A stretch of 48,811 bases of DNA from Thermoleophilia bacterium (lineage in GTDB: Bacteria; Actinomycetota; Thermoleophilia; Gaiellales; Gaiellaceae): the NCBI GenBank assembly GCA_025928515.1, contig JAICJI010000012.1, positions 1 to 48,811 on the forward strand, read 5' to 3'. Below the pieces are notes generated by a model, which was not told the origin of the DNA, did not search any database, and saw only the letters and a program-made list of their open reading frames with translations. This document shows, one piece after another, positions 33,933 to 41,152 of the stretch. Each line of letters begins with the position of its first letter. The first letter of the stretch is position 1. Made by a program: the position numbers and the translations under genes.

Positions 33933-34659
33933 TCGCGCCTCACGCTCGCGCAGCTTCGAGACAGTTGCCGCCGACTACGAGCGGCACCGGCCGGAGTATC
34001 CCGAGGAGGGTCTCCTCTGGGCGGCCGAGCGCCTCGGCCTGGAGCCCGGCGTCCGTGTGCTCGACGTCGGCGCAGGCACCGGGAAGCTGACCCGCGGCCT
34101 CGTCGCCGCCGGCTTCGACGTCGTCGCAGTCGAGCCCGGTGGCCCCATGCTCGCCGAGCTCCGGAAAGCCGTGCCCGACGCAGAAGGGCTCGACGGGTCG
34201 GCGGAGTCCGTCCCGCTCCCGGACGCGAGCGTCGGAGCCGCCTTCGCGGGGCAGGCGTACCACTGGTTCGACCGCGGGCGAGCGCTGCCCGAGCTGCACC
34301 GGGTGATCCGACCCGGCGGCGGGCTCGTCCTGCTTTGGAACTGGTGGGACGAGCGCGACCCTCTCCAGGCCGAGCTCGCCGAGCTGGTCGGGTTCGCGGG
34401 CCACGACCCGTTCCGGAACGAGGAGCTGCCCGGCGAGCCGTGGTTCCGCGAGGTGGGGCGGACCATGGTGGAGACGAGCCAGGAGTCGAGCCCGGCCGCG
34501 CTCGTCGGGTACCTGTCGACTGCGAGCGCATTCCTCGTCGCAGAGCCGGACGAGCGCGAGGAACGCCTTCGCGTGGTACACGAGATCGCCGCGCGTTACG
34601 GGGAGCGGTTCTCCCTGCCGCGCCTCACGTACGTCTTCGCTTTCGCGCGGGTCAGCTAG
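33925..34659 (+). CDS. SAM-dependent methyltransferase (class I)
   Basis: A 244-residue small-molecule-type methyltransferase. Motif I is VLDVGAGTGKLTRGL near residue 40, the acidic loop VAVEPGGPM follows, and motif IV is AAFAGQAYHWFD. The N-terminus (SFETVAADYERHRPEYPEE) is typical of the ubiE/SAM_MT type. It starts at GTG 33925, overlapping nth by 8 bases. Substrate unknown; linkage to repair may be incidental. The end overlaps the yqgE stop in CTAG. Confidence 0.9.
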   Translation: MSDRASRSRSFETVAADYERHRPEYPEEGLLWAAERLGLEPGVRVLDVGAGTGKLTRGLVAAGFDVVAVEPGGPMLAELRKAVPDAEGLDGSAESVPLPDASVGAAFAGQAYHWFDRGRALPELHRVIRPGGGLVLLWNWWDERDPLQAELAELVGFAGHDPFRNEELPGEPWFREVGRTMVETSQESSPAALVGYLSTASAFLVAEPDEREERLRVVHEIAARYGERFSLPRLTYVFAFARVS

Positions 34660-35198
34660 TTGACGCGCGGATCCTCGGGCATGCGCGCGACGAGCTCGTA
34701 GATCCCGCCCTTCCGGCGCAGGACTTCGCCCCACAAATCCTCGGGGTCGTCGGTGAACGCATCGTCGGCGAGTGCCGGCTCGAGGATCCAGTCCTCGTCC
34801 GCGAGCTCCGCCTCGAGCTGCCCGGGGCTCCAGCCTGCGCACCCGGCGAACACGCGCCGGCGCGTCGTGGCCGGGACGATCTCCTCCGGCTCCGAGAGCG
34901 ACGGGAAGCCGAGGGCGCCGAAGAGCGGCACCGCGGCATCGCCCGGGTCGAGGAACTCGCCCAGCACGAGCACCGCCTCCGGCTGCACGGGGCCGCCGAC
35001 CCAGACGGGCTCGCCGTCGTCGACCACCGGTTCCAGCTGGGGAACGGCGCCCGCGACCTCGACCGGCGAGGGACGATTGAGCACGAGTCCCGCCGCGCCG
35101 TCCTCGGTGTGCTCCGTCACGAGCACGACCGCGCGGCGGAAGTTCGGGTCGAGCAATGCAGGCGACGCTACGAGGAGGTGGCCTTGGAGCGAATCCAC
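34656..35198 (-). CDS. yqgE: YqgE/AlgH family protein (DUF179)
   Basis: A 180-residue member of UPF0301. Diagnostic blocks are SLQGHLLVASPALLDPNFRRAVVLVTEH at the start, GAAGLVLNRPSP, WVGGPVQPEAVLVLG and RVFAGCAGWSPGQLEAELADEDWI. The start is GTG 35198, matching family N-termini; the frame is open further but only as a shadow. Function is not established, with links to transcriptional control in pseudomonads. It is the last gene after crcB and the DUF190 gene, 23 bases downstream. Confidence 0.93.
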   Translation of the reverse strand: MDSLQGHLLVASPALLDPNFRRAVVLVTEHTEDGAAGLVLNRPSPVEVAGAVPQLEPVVDDGEPVWVGGPVQPEAVLVLGEFLDPGDAAVPLFGALGFPSLSEPEEIVPATTRRRVFAGCAGWSPGQLEAELADEDWILEPALADDAFTDDPEDLWGEVLRRKGGIYELVARMPEDPRVN

Positions 35199-35221
35199 GC
35201 TCTCATTGTGGCCACAGAACG

Positions 35222-35560
35222 CTATTCGTCGCTGGATCGGTACGAGACAATTTGCACACGCTCGAGGGTGAGCATCCCCTCGCCGACCATCTCGTCGAGG
35301 ATGGGCACGACGCGGTCGATCTGCCCGGGCGTGTCGACGATCTCGATCACGACCGGCAGGTCCTCCGAGAGCCGGAGGATCCGGGAGGTGTGGAGGCGCG
35401 AGTCGGCGCCGAAGCCCTCGATGCCGCGGAGCACGGTCGCCCCGGCGAGCCCCTCCTCGCGCACGCGCTCGACGATCGCCTGGTAGAGCGGCTTGCCGTG
35501 CCATGTGTCGGACTCCCCGATGAAGAGCCGCAGCAGCTTGCCTTCGCCCTCGAGCTTCAC
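35222..35560 (-). CDS. DUF190 family protein
   Basis: A 112-residue PII-like DUF190 protein: KLLRLFIGESDTWHGKPLYQAIVERVREEGLAGATVLRGIEGFG, followed by SEDLPVVIEIVD. The GTG start at 35560 overlaps the crcB stop (GTGA). DUF190 genes very often accompany crcB, so a role in fluoride export or its regulation is likely by association. Confidence 0.93.
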   Translation of the reverse strand: MKLEGEGKLLRLFIGESDTWHGKPLYQAIVERVREEGLAGATVLRGIEGFGADSRLHTSRILRLSEDLPVVIEIVDTPGQIDRVVPILDEMVGEGMLTLERVQIVSYRSSDE

Positions 35561-35931
35561 AACGCCCTCCCCGCGACGACCCCGAGATAGACGGCGACGA
35601 GCCCTGCCGCCGCGCTGCCGAAGATGTTCGCGGCCGCGAGCGCGAGCGCGCCGTCCTCGAGCAGCCGGTACGTCTCGAACGCGAGCGTCGAGAAGGTCGT
35701 GTACGCGCCGACGAAGCCGACGGCGACGGCTGTGCGGAGCCACGGGCCCGTCGTCAGCTGCTCCGTCATCACCGTGAACGCGAACCCGAGCACGAAGCTG
35801 CCGGTCACGTTGACGACGAAGGTCTCCCAGGGGAAGGCGCGGGCGCTGCGGCTGACGATCAGCCCGCCGATGCCGTACCGCGCGAGCGCCCCGAGCGCTC
35901 CTGCAATGCCGATGGCCACGATCGTGCGCAT
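35557..35931 (-). CDS. crcB: Fluoride channel CrcB/Fluc
   Basis: A 124-residue dual-topology fluoride channel with four membrane helices. Conserved features include GALARYGIGGL, WETFVVNVTGSFVLGF (Asn of the pore and GSF), TGPWLRTAVAVGFVGAYTTFSTLAFE (the TTFST Phe-box region) and a C-terminal GLVAVYLGV. The ATG at 35931 is preceded by SD AGGAG (35941-35937). A fluoride riboswitch sits directly upstream. Only one crcB copy is in the window. Confidence 0.96.
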   Translation of the reverse strand: MRTIVAIGIAGALGALARYGIGGLIVSRSARAFPWETFVVNVTGSFVLGFAFTVMTEQLTTGPWLRTAVAVGFVGAYTTFSTLAFETYRLLEDGALALAAANIFGSAAAGLVAVYLGVVAGRAL

Positions 35932-35935
35932 CTCA

Positions 35936-36000
35936 GCTCCTATTCGATCGTAGGAGCCATCAGCCTTCCGCGGCGGTTCGTGGCGAGCTCCATCGCCCCG
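35936..36000 (-). promoter_or_regulatory. Fluoride riboswitch (crcB motif) with translational switch
   Basis: On the minus strand the leader from about 36000 to 35946 has the crcB RNA hallmarks: GGCGATGGAGCTCGCC, then AACCGCC, then GGCTGATGGCTCCTAC. These match the fluoride aptamer consensus. The aptamer's 3' strand GCTCCTA (35957-35951) is exactly complementary to TAGGAGC (35942-35936), which contains the crcB Shine-Dalgarno. Fluoride binding would hold GCTCCTA in the aptamer and free the ribosome-binding site. No T-run is present, so control is translational. Confidence 0.92.
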
Positions 36001-36023
36001 GCGCCTCGGCGCCGCCGGATAAC

Positions 36024-36476
36024 TTAGCCGTGCGCCGGAGTGAGGGCGACGAGCAGCCCGCCGTCGTCGTCGAGTGCGGGGAAAAAGTCCCCGATCACGC
36101 GCTTGACCGAGCCGCTTCTCGTCCGCAGTTGCAGCTGCTCGTTCAGCCGCCGCACGCCCCACTCGAGCGAGAGCTTGACCGGGTTCTTCTCCTCCTCGAA
36201 CCCGGCGAGCCCGAAGGCGGAGACGACGTCCGAGCCGAGCACCTCGGTCTCGCTCCACCCGCTCAGCTCGAAGACGCCGCGCCCGAGCGCGAGGATCCGC
36301 CCCTCCTGGTCGCACGTCACGAGCCCTGTCGTCGGCGCCGGGTAGTAGTCGTCCATCAGCTCGAAGAGGAAGCCGAAGCCGCAGTGGTGGCACGCGACGG
36401 CCTCGTCGAACATCCCCTCCTTGCGATCGATGTCGATCGACCGCTCCTTGCAGTTAGGGCAGATGAAGTGCGGCAC
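36024..36476 (-). CDS. Zinc-ribbon plus PAS-domain protein
   Basis: A 150-residue soluble protein. Residues 1-40 have CPNCKERSI and CHHCGFGF, a four-Cys zinc ribbon. Residues 48-150 look like a PAS fold (GLVTCDQEGRILALGRGVFELSGWSETEVLGSDV, later KRVIGDFFPALDDDGGLLVALTP). No output domain is attached, so it may sense a ligand and act through partners. It starts at GTG 36476 with TAACCT 6 bases upstream, located in the end of the GST gene. It lies upstream of the crcB riboswitch. Confidence 0.8.
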   Translation of the reverse strand: MPHFICPNCKERSIDIDRKEGMFDEAVACHHCGFGFLFELMDDYYPAPTTGLVTCDQEGRILALGRGVFELSGWSETEVLGSDVVSAFGLAGFEEEKNPVKLSLEWGVRRLNEQLQLRTRSGSVKRVIGDFFPALDDDGGLLVALTPAHG

Positions 36477-36482
36477 AGCGTC

Positions 36483-36488
36483 AGGTTA
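36483..36488 (-). promoter_or_regulatory. -10-like hexamer of the zinc-ribbon/PAS gene
   Basis: TAACCT on the minus strand (36488-36483) is exactly 6 bases before the GTG at 36476. Its first bases are the TAA stop of the upstream GST gene, so stop codon and promoter are merged. Confidence 0.45.
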
Positions 36489-37103
36489 GCCTCGTGGCCG
36501 GGCATCGACCCGCGCTACCCAGGCGTGCAACGGCGAGTCGGGACGAAGCGGCAGCTGCCCGGCGAGCACCGCGTGGAACGAGTCGGTGTCTCCCGCCTGC
36601 AGCCCCAGCGACGCGTACTTGAGGAACGGGAACGCCGTCACGTCGGCGAGCCCGAACTCGCCGCAGAGGTAGTCGCGCCCGGACAGGAGCGCCTCGAAGC
36701 GCTCGACCGCGCGGCGCATCTCGGCCGCATGCTCCGCCGGGTCTCCGGTCCCGTGGTCGATCGCGTTCGGGAACCGCTTCCAGACCCGGTTGAACCAGTC
36801 GGCGAAGATCTGCACCTCGGCCCGGCGCACCGGATCCCGCGGCAGCAGCGGAGGCGCCGGAAATCGCTCCTCGAGCCAATCGAGAATCCGTGGCGAGTCC
36901 GAGACGACCTCGTCGCCGGCCACGAGCACCGGCACGAGCGGCTGGCCGCTCACCGCCTCGACCGGCGAGCGGTCGTCCGGAGCCACGTCGATCCACTCGA
37001 TCTCGAGCCCCTTGTGGCCGGCGGCCAGGGAGACCCGCTCGACGTTCGTCGAAAACGGGATGCGGTAGCAGCGGATCAGAACCAGCGGCTGCGGCGGAAC
37101 CAC
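36486..37103 (-). CDS. Glutathione S-transferase family protein
   Basis: About 200 residues with a thioredoxin-fold N-terminal domain (CYRIPFSTNVERVSLAAGHKG, then GQPLVPVLVAGDEVVSDSPRILDWLEERFP, the cis-Pro and Glu-Ser glutathione-site region) and an all-helical C-terminal domain (LCGEFGLADVTAFPFLKYASLG). The GTG at 37103 is the first standard start. A CTG at 37079 in CTGA with the CorA stop would start MIRCYRIPFSTNV, which fits family N-termini better. Many actinobacteria lack glutathione, so another thiol may be used. Confidence 0.88.
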   Translation of the reverse strand: MVPPQPLVLIRCYRIPFSTNVERVSLAAGHKGLEIEWIDVAPDDRSPVEAVSGQPLVPVLVAGDEVVSDSPRILDWLEERFPAPPLLPRDPVRRAEVQIFADWFNRVWKRFPNAIDHGTGDPAEHAAEMRRAVERFEALLSGRDYLCGEFGLADVTAFPFLKYASLGLQAGDTDSFHAVLAGQLPLRPDSPLHAWVARVDARPRG

Positions 37104-37987
37104 CAGAGCTGTAACGCCGTCGTGCCGAGGATTACTCCCCAGCTGAACGCGTAGCCGAAGTGCCAGCGGAGCTCGGGGATGTCGACGAAGTTCTGCCCGT
37201 AGAGTCCGACGATGAACGTGGGGAGGAGGAGCAGCGACGCGATCACCGTCAGCCGCTTCATGACCTCGTTCTGGTCGTTGGCGATCTTCGCCTGGCTGTA
37301 GTCGCGGACGCCGGCGAGCAGGTCGCGGGCGAGGTCGAGCCCGTCGGACGCACGCAGGAACTTGTCGTAGGCGGCGTTGAAGGCGACCTCGACGTCGTGC
37401 GGGAAGACCTCGGCTCCGTCCTCGACCTCCACGGTGTTGTCGATCACGCGCCGGACGGAGTCGCGCATCGGGGTCAGCGTGCGGCGGATGTGCAGCAGAT
37501 CGTGGCGGAGCGAGGAGATGCGGGCCCGAGTGCGGTCGGCAGGCTGCGTCTCGACGATGTCTTCCAGCTCGTCGATCTCCTCGTCGAGGTCGTCGACGAG
37601 GGTGAGGTACCGCTCCGCGATCTCGTCGATCAGCCGGTAGGCCATCATCCCGGCCGAGTCGTCCGGCTTCACACTCTTGCGGACGAGGTCCACGTCGCAG
37701 GCGGGCATGCTTCCCGGGGGCGTCTTCCGCACCGTCAGAAGCGTGTCGTGGGTCAGGACGACGTCGATCTCCTGGTAGTAGACCGAGTCCCTCGCCCGGT
37801 CGGCGACCGCGATCAGGAAAACCCCGAAGACGTAGTCGCCGTGTCCCTGTAGCGTCGGCCGTGGCTCGTCCTCGTGCTGTGGCGGCGCGAGCAGCCGGTC
37901 GACGGCCGTCTCCTCGAGCTCGCGCGGTGCCTTGCCGCGCAACTCCTCGAGAGACGGGTCGACGAGGTCGATCCAGGTTGCGGCCAT
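37076..37987 (-). CDS. corA: CorA-family divalent cation transporter
   Basis: A 303-residue CorA/ZntB-type channel. A large cytosolic domain with a long acidic coiled-coil helix (LVDDLDEEIDELEDIVE) is followed by RDLLAGVRDYSQAKIANDQNEVMKRLTVIASLLLLPTFIVG and two C-terminal membrane helices. The signature normally YGMNF is YGQNF here. It is the first gene of a corA-gst pair 27 bases from trxB, on the same strand. Confidence 0.93.
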   Translation of the reverse strand: MAATWIDLVDPSLEELRGKAPRELEETAVDRLLAPPQHEDEPRPTLQGHGDYVFGVFLIAVADRARDSVYYQEIDVVLTHDTLLTVRKTPPGSMPACDVDLVRKSVKPDDSAGMMAYRLIDEIAERYLTLVDDLDEEIDELEDIVETQPADRTRARISSLRHDLLHIRRTLTPMRDSVRRVIDNTVEVEDGAEVFPHDVEVAFNAAYDKFLRASDGLDLARDLLAGVRDYSQAKIANDQNEVMKRLTVIASLLLLPTFIVGLYGQNFVDIPELRWHFGYAFSWGVILGTTALQLWWFRRSRWF

Positions 37988-38014
37988 TGCCGCGCGGATT
38001 CGCCGCGCGCGCAG

Positions 38015-39010
38015 CTAGACCTGCGTCGGCTGAGCTGTCCGCTCGGCTTCGGGTCTCGGCGCGGTGAGCGTTGTGCCCGCGTGACTTTCCGCCTCCGCGA
38101 GGAAGCGCTCCGCGTCGAGGGCGGCCATACAGCCACTGCCGGCGGCGGTGACCGCCTGGCGGTAGACGTGGTCCTGGACGTCGCCGGCCGCGAAGACGCC
38201 GGGGATGTTCGTCTCGGTCGTGCCCGGCTTCGTCACGAGGTAGCCGTTCGGGTCGTGATCCAGTTGGTCGACGAAGAGCGTCGTGTTCGGGTCGTGGCCG
38301 ATCGCGACGAAGAGGGCGCCGGCTTCGACGTCCTCCGCCTCGTCGGTCTCGGCGTTGCGCAGCCGGAGCCCGCTGATCGAGTCCTCGCCGAGCACTTCCT
38401 CGACGACGAAGGGCGTCTTGAGCTCGATCTTCTCGTTGTCGCGCGCGCGGTCGATCATGATCTGCGACGCGCGGAACTCGCTGCGCCGGTGCACGAGCGT
38501 GACCTTGTACCCGAAGCGCGTGAGGAACAGTGCCTCCTCGAACGCCGAGTCGCCGCCGCCGACGACGAAGATGTGCTTGTCCCGGAAGAACGCGCCGTCG
38601 CACGTTGCGCACGCAGAGACGCCGCGGCCCTTCAGCCGTTCCTCGGAGTCGAGCCCGAGCCACCGTGCGCTCGCGCCCGTCGCGACGATCACGGAGTTGG
38701 CGCGGTGCTCCTCACCCTCGACCCAGACGCGGAACGGGCGCTCGGAGAAGTCGACGCGCGTCACGTCGTCGGTCACGAACTCGGTGCCGAAGCGCTCTGC
38801 CTGGCGCCGGAACTCGGCCATCATCTCGGGGCCCATGATCCCGTCGGGATAGCCCGGGTAGTTCTCCACGTCACTCGTGATCATGAGCTGGCCGCCCCAG
38901 CTGAAGCCCTCGATCACGAGCGGCTGCAGGTTGGCGCGCGCGGCGTAGAGCGCTGCGGTATATCCCGCCGGCCCTCCGCCGATCACGATTACGTCACGTA
39001 CGTTGCTCAT
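38015..39010 (-). CDS. trxB: Thioredoxin reductase
   Basis: A 331-residue NADPH-dependent flavoenzyme reducing thioredoxin. It shows the FAD motif GGGPAGYTAALYAARANL, the redox-active CATCDGAFFRDKHI near residue 135, NADPH motif GGGDSAFEEALFLTRFG and the closing GVFAAGDVQD. Size is normal. It has a Shine-Dalgarno (GAGGA about 7 bases before the ATG) and a SigR/SigH-like promoter. No thioredoxin gene follows directly, unlike the common trxB-trxA pair. Confidence 0.97.
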   Translation of the reverse strand: MSNVRDVIVIGGGPAGYTAALYAARANLQPLVIEGFSWGGQLMITSDVENYPGYPDGIMGPEMMAEFRRQAERFGTEFVTDDVTRVDFSERPFRVWVEGEEHRANSVIVATGASARWLGLDSEERLKGRGVSACATCDGAFFRDKHIFVVGGGDSAFEEALFLTRFGYKVTLVHRRSEFRASQIMIDRARDNEKIELKTPFVVEEVLGEDSISGLRLRNAETDEAEDVEAGALFVAIGHDPNTTLFVDQLDHDPNGYLVTKPGTTETNIPGVFAAGDVQDHVYRQAVTAAGSGCMAALDAERFLAEAESHAGTTLTAPRPEAERTAQPTQV

Positions 39011-39046
39011 CTGGTTCCTCTCTCACAAAACGTGTCTGCAGTATTA

Positions 39047-39073
39047 AACGATTCAGGGCGGATTGACGTTCCC
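39047..39073 (-). promoter_or_regulatory. SigR/SigH-type ECF promoter of trxB
   Basis: On the minus strand GGGAAC (39073-39068) is followed by exactly 18 bases and GTT (39049-39047), matching the actinobacterial disulfide-stress consensus GGGAAT-N18-GTT. The predicted start lies about 30 bases before the SD, giving a leadered mRNA. trxB is a classic member of this regulon. Confidence 0.75.
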
Positions 39074-39148
39074 GGGACGGCCCTCCGGAGGCACAGAATC
39101 GGGCGTGAGGAGAGGGGAGAGGGGCGACGCGGCCGCGCTGTTGCGGTT

Positions 39149-40168
39149 CTAGGCCGCGCGGTCGGCCGAGCCGAGCGCACGTGGCGGCTCGGCGGCGTCG
39201 AGCTCCGCTTGCTCGTCGGCTGCCTGGTCGAGCTTCGTCTCGAAGCGGTCGAGGCGCTTCTCGGCGTCGGCGTACTTGCCGTGCGCGCGTGCGAGGTGCG
39301 TGCCGACGAGGTCGAAGTCCTCCTTGAACTTGCCGAACTCCTGCTGGAGCGCGGCGCAGTAGCGCATGACCTCCTCGGCGCGCTGCTCGATCTGCAGGCC
39401 CTTCAGGCCCAGGACGATCATCTGGAGGTAGGCGCTGAACGTCGTAGCCGAGACCGGGAAGACCCGTTTCTCGTGGGCGTAGGTGAGGAGGGCGCCGGTC
39501 TTGCCGCTGATCAGCTCGTAGTGGATCGCCTCGGCCGGCAGGTACATGAAAGCGAGGTCGAAGGTGCCGAGCTCTGGGCGGATGTACTTCGACGCGATCG
39601 CGTCGATGTGGCCCTTGACGTCGCGGCCGAAGGCCTTCTCGTGGAGCAGCTGCTCGTCGCCCTCCGCGGCCGCCATGCGCTCGAAGTTGTCGAGCGGGAA
39701 CTTGGCGTCGACCGGCAGCAGGCGCCCGCCGGCGCGGATCACCGCGTCGACGCGCTCGCCGCTCTCGAACGTGTACTGCAGCTCGTACGCGTCGGGCGGG
39801 AGCCGGTCGCGCAGGAGGTTCTCGAGCAGGAGCTCGCCGAAGCCGCCGCGGGCCTTCGGTGGACGCAGGGCCTGTTCGAGCTTGCCGAGGTCCTTCGCCC
39901 GCGCGATCATCTCCGCCGTCGCCTGCGTCATCTGGCCCAGGCGGTCGTGGATCTGCGTCGTCGTCTGGGTCGACGCGGCGAGTCGCGTGTTCAGGGTCTG
40001 CTCGAGCCCTTGCAGGCGGAGCTCGAACTCCGCATTCCTCGTGGACAGCTCGTTCGAGGTTCTCTCCTGCAGCTCGCCGAGCTCGCTCCGGAGCAGGCGT
40101 GGCACGAAGACGGCGCCGGCGCCGAGCGCCGCAATGACGACGAAGAGGATGGCGATCAGTCCGAACAT
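39149..40168 (-). CDS. rmuC: RmuC-domain DNA recombination protein
   Basis: A 339-residue protein. One N-terminal membrane helix (MFGLIAILFVVIAALGAGAVFVP) is followed by a coiled coil of about 100 residues, then the RmuC nuclease-like domain: GGFGELLLENLLRD, LLPVDAKFPLDNFERM, KGHIDAIASKYI, FDLAFMYLPAEAIHYEL. It is thought to limit DNA rearrangements. The ATG at 40168 is preferred because TACATT lies 10 bases upstream; an in-frame ATG at 40240 would add a basic 24-residue start. The 138-base gap to trxB holds the trxB promoter. Confidence 0.92.
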   Translation of the reverse strand: MFGLIAILFVVIAALGAGAVFVPRLLRSELGELQERTSNELSTRNAEFELRLQGLEQTLNTRLAASTQTTTQIHDRLGQMTQATAEMIARAKDLGKLEQALRPPKARGGFGELLLENLLRDRLPPDAYELQYTFESGERVDAVIRAGGRLLPVDAKFPLDNFERMAAAEGDEQLLHEKAFGRDVKGHIDAIASKYIRPELGTFDLAFMYLPAEAIHYELISGKTGALLTYAHEKRVFPVSATTFSAYLQMIVLGLKGLQIEQRAEEVMRYCAALQQEFGKFKEDFDLVGTHLARAHGKYADAEKRLDRFETKLDQAADEQAELDAAEPPRALGSADRAA

Positions 40169-40291
40169 GGGGCGCGGGAATGTACCCACGCCGTCGGACG
40201 GACCACTAAAACGCCGGCCCCGACGAACCCGAAAGTCCATCGGAACCGGCTCGCAGAGCCTATGCGTGGGAGCCCCTGGAGGTCAAGCAAG

Positions 40292-40320
40292 AAAAAGCGC
40301 GCACTTTGCGCACTTTCGGG
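40292..40320 (-). terminator. Possible weak terminator after the DsbA-like gene
   Basis: Directly after the TAG at 40322, the minus strand has a duplicated AAAGTGCGC, allowing a short GCGC stem, followed by a run of five T. The stem is short, so efficiency is doubtful. Confidence 0.35.
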
Positions 40321-40321
40321 A

Positions 40322-41152
40322 CTAGCCCTGGATCGCCGATTCGATCTGCGACTTGAGCTTCGTGGCGTCGGGCAAGCCCTGCGAGACCACGTGCGCCTTT
40401 TGACCTTTGTGATTGAGCAGAAGGGTGGGCGTGGCGCTGAAGTTCTGGGCGCTGGCCTGACTGTCGACGTCGTTGACCGTGTTCTTGACCGTCGACGAGC
40501 CCTGGCCGTCGAGAACGCGCCGCGGATCCATGCCGTCCACGCTCGACGCTGCGGAGCCGACGAAGTCTTCGGTCAGCCAACCCGTGTCCTCGAGGCCCTG
40601 GTTGTCGTAGAGCAACTGAGCGAACTGGAAGGCTTTGTTCTGCTCCGACGCTGCGATCGTCGCCGCCTGGCCGCGCGGGGAATCCGGCGCGCTGAGGATC
40701 GACCACGGCTCCATCCGGACGTTCAGCTTCCCGGTGCGAACGTACTTCTGGATGAGCGTCGGCATCTGCGTGGTCTCGAAGTCCCTGCAGACCGGGCATT
40801 GCAGGTCGATGAACTCGGTCAGCGTCGCGGGCGCGTTCGGGTTGCCGAGGATGAGCCCGGACTCCGGGATGCCCTTGAAGAGGTCGCGCACGTCGGTCGA
40901 TCCGGTGAGAGCGCCGACCCAGGTTGCGCTGCCGACCGCCGGGAAGTTGCCGGTCGAGCTCTTCTTGCCGCCGCTGAGCACGACTGCGAGCACGACTGCG
41001 ATCACGACGAGAAGGACGACGCCGCCGGCGATGGCGAGCGCGCGCGGCGACGCCTGGCGCGCGCGACTCCCGCCGGCGCCCTTCGAGCGCACGGGCGGCG
41101 GCGCAGCGGCCGCGGCTTGCCTCTGTTGTCTCGCCCTCTTACCGCTCGGCAT
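40322..41152 (-). CDS. DsbA-like thioredoxin-fold thiol oxidoreductase
   Basis: A 276-residue membrane-anchored extracytoplasmic oxidoreductase. A basic cytosolic start (KRARQQRQ) precedes one membrane helix at about 38-60. The thioredoxin fold has the active site LQCPVCRDFE near residue 118 and the cis-Pro loop FSATPTLLLN near 240. The CPVC pair plus DsbB-like neighbour point to oxidative folding of exported proteins. It overlaps the DsbB-like gene by 14 bases. Confidence 0.9.
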   Translation of the reverse strand: MPSGKRARQQRQAAAAAPPPVRSKGAGGSRARQASPRALAIAGGVVLLVVIAVVLAVVLSGGKKSSTGNFPAVGSATWVGALTGSTDVRDLFKGIPESGLILGNPNAPATLTEFIDLQCPVCRDFETTQMPTLIQKYVRTGKLNVRMEPWSILSAPDSPRGQAATIAASEQNKAFQFAQLLYDNQGLEDTGWLTEDFVGSAASSVDGMDPRRVLDGQGSSTVKNTVNDVDSQASAQNFSATPTLLLNHKGQKAHVVSQGLPDATKLKSQIESAIQG

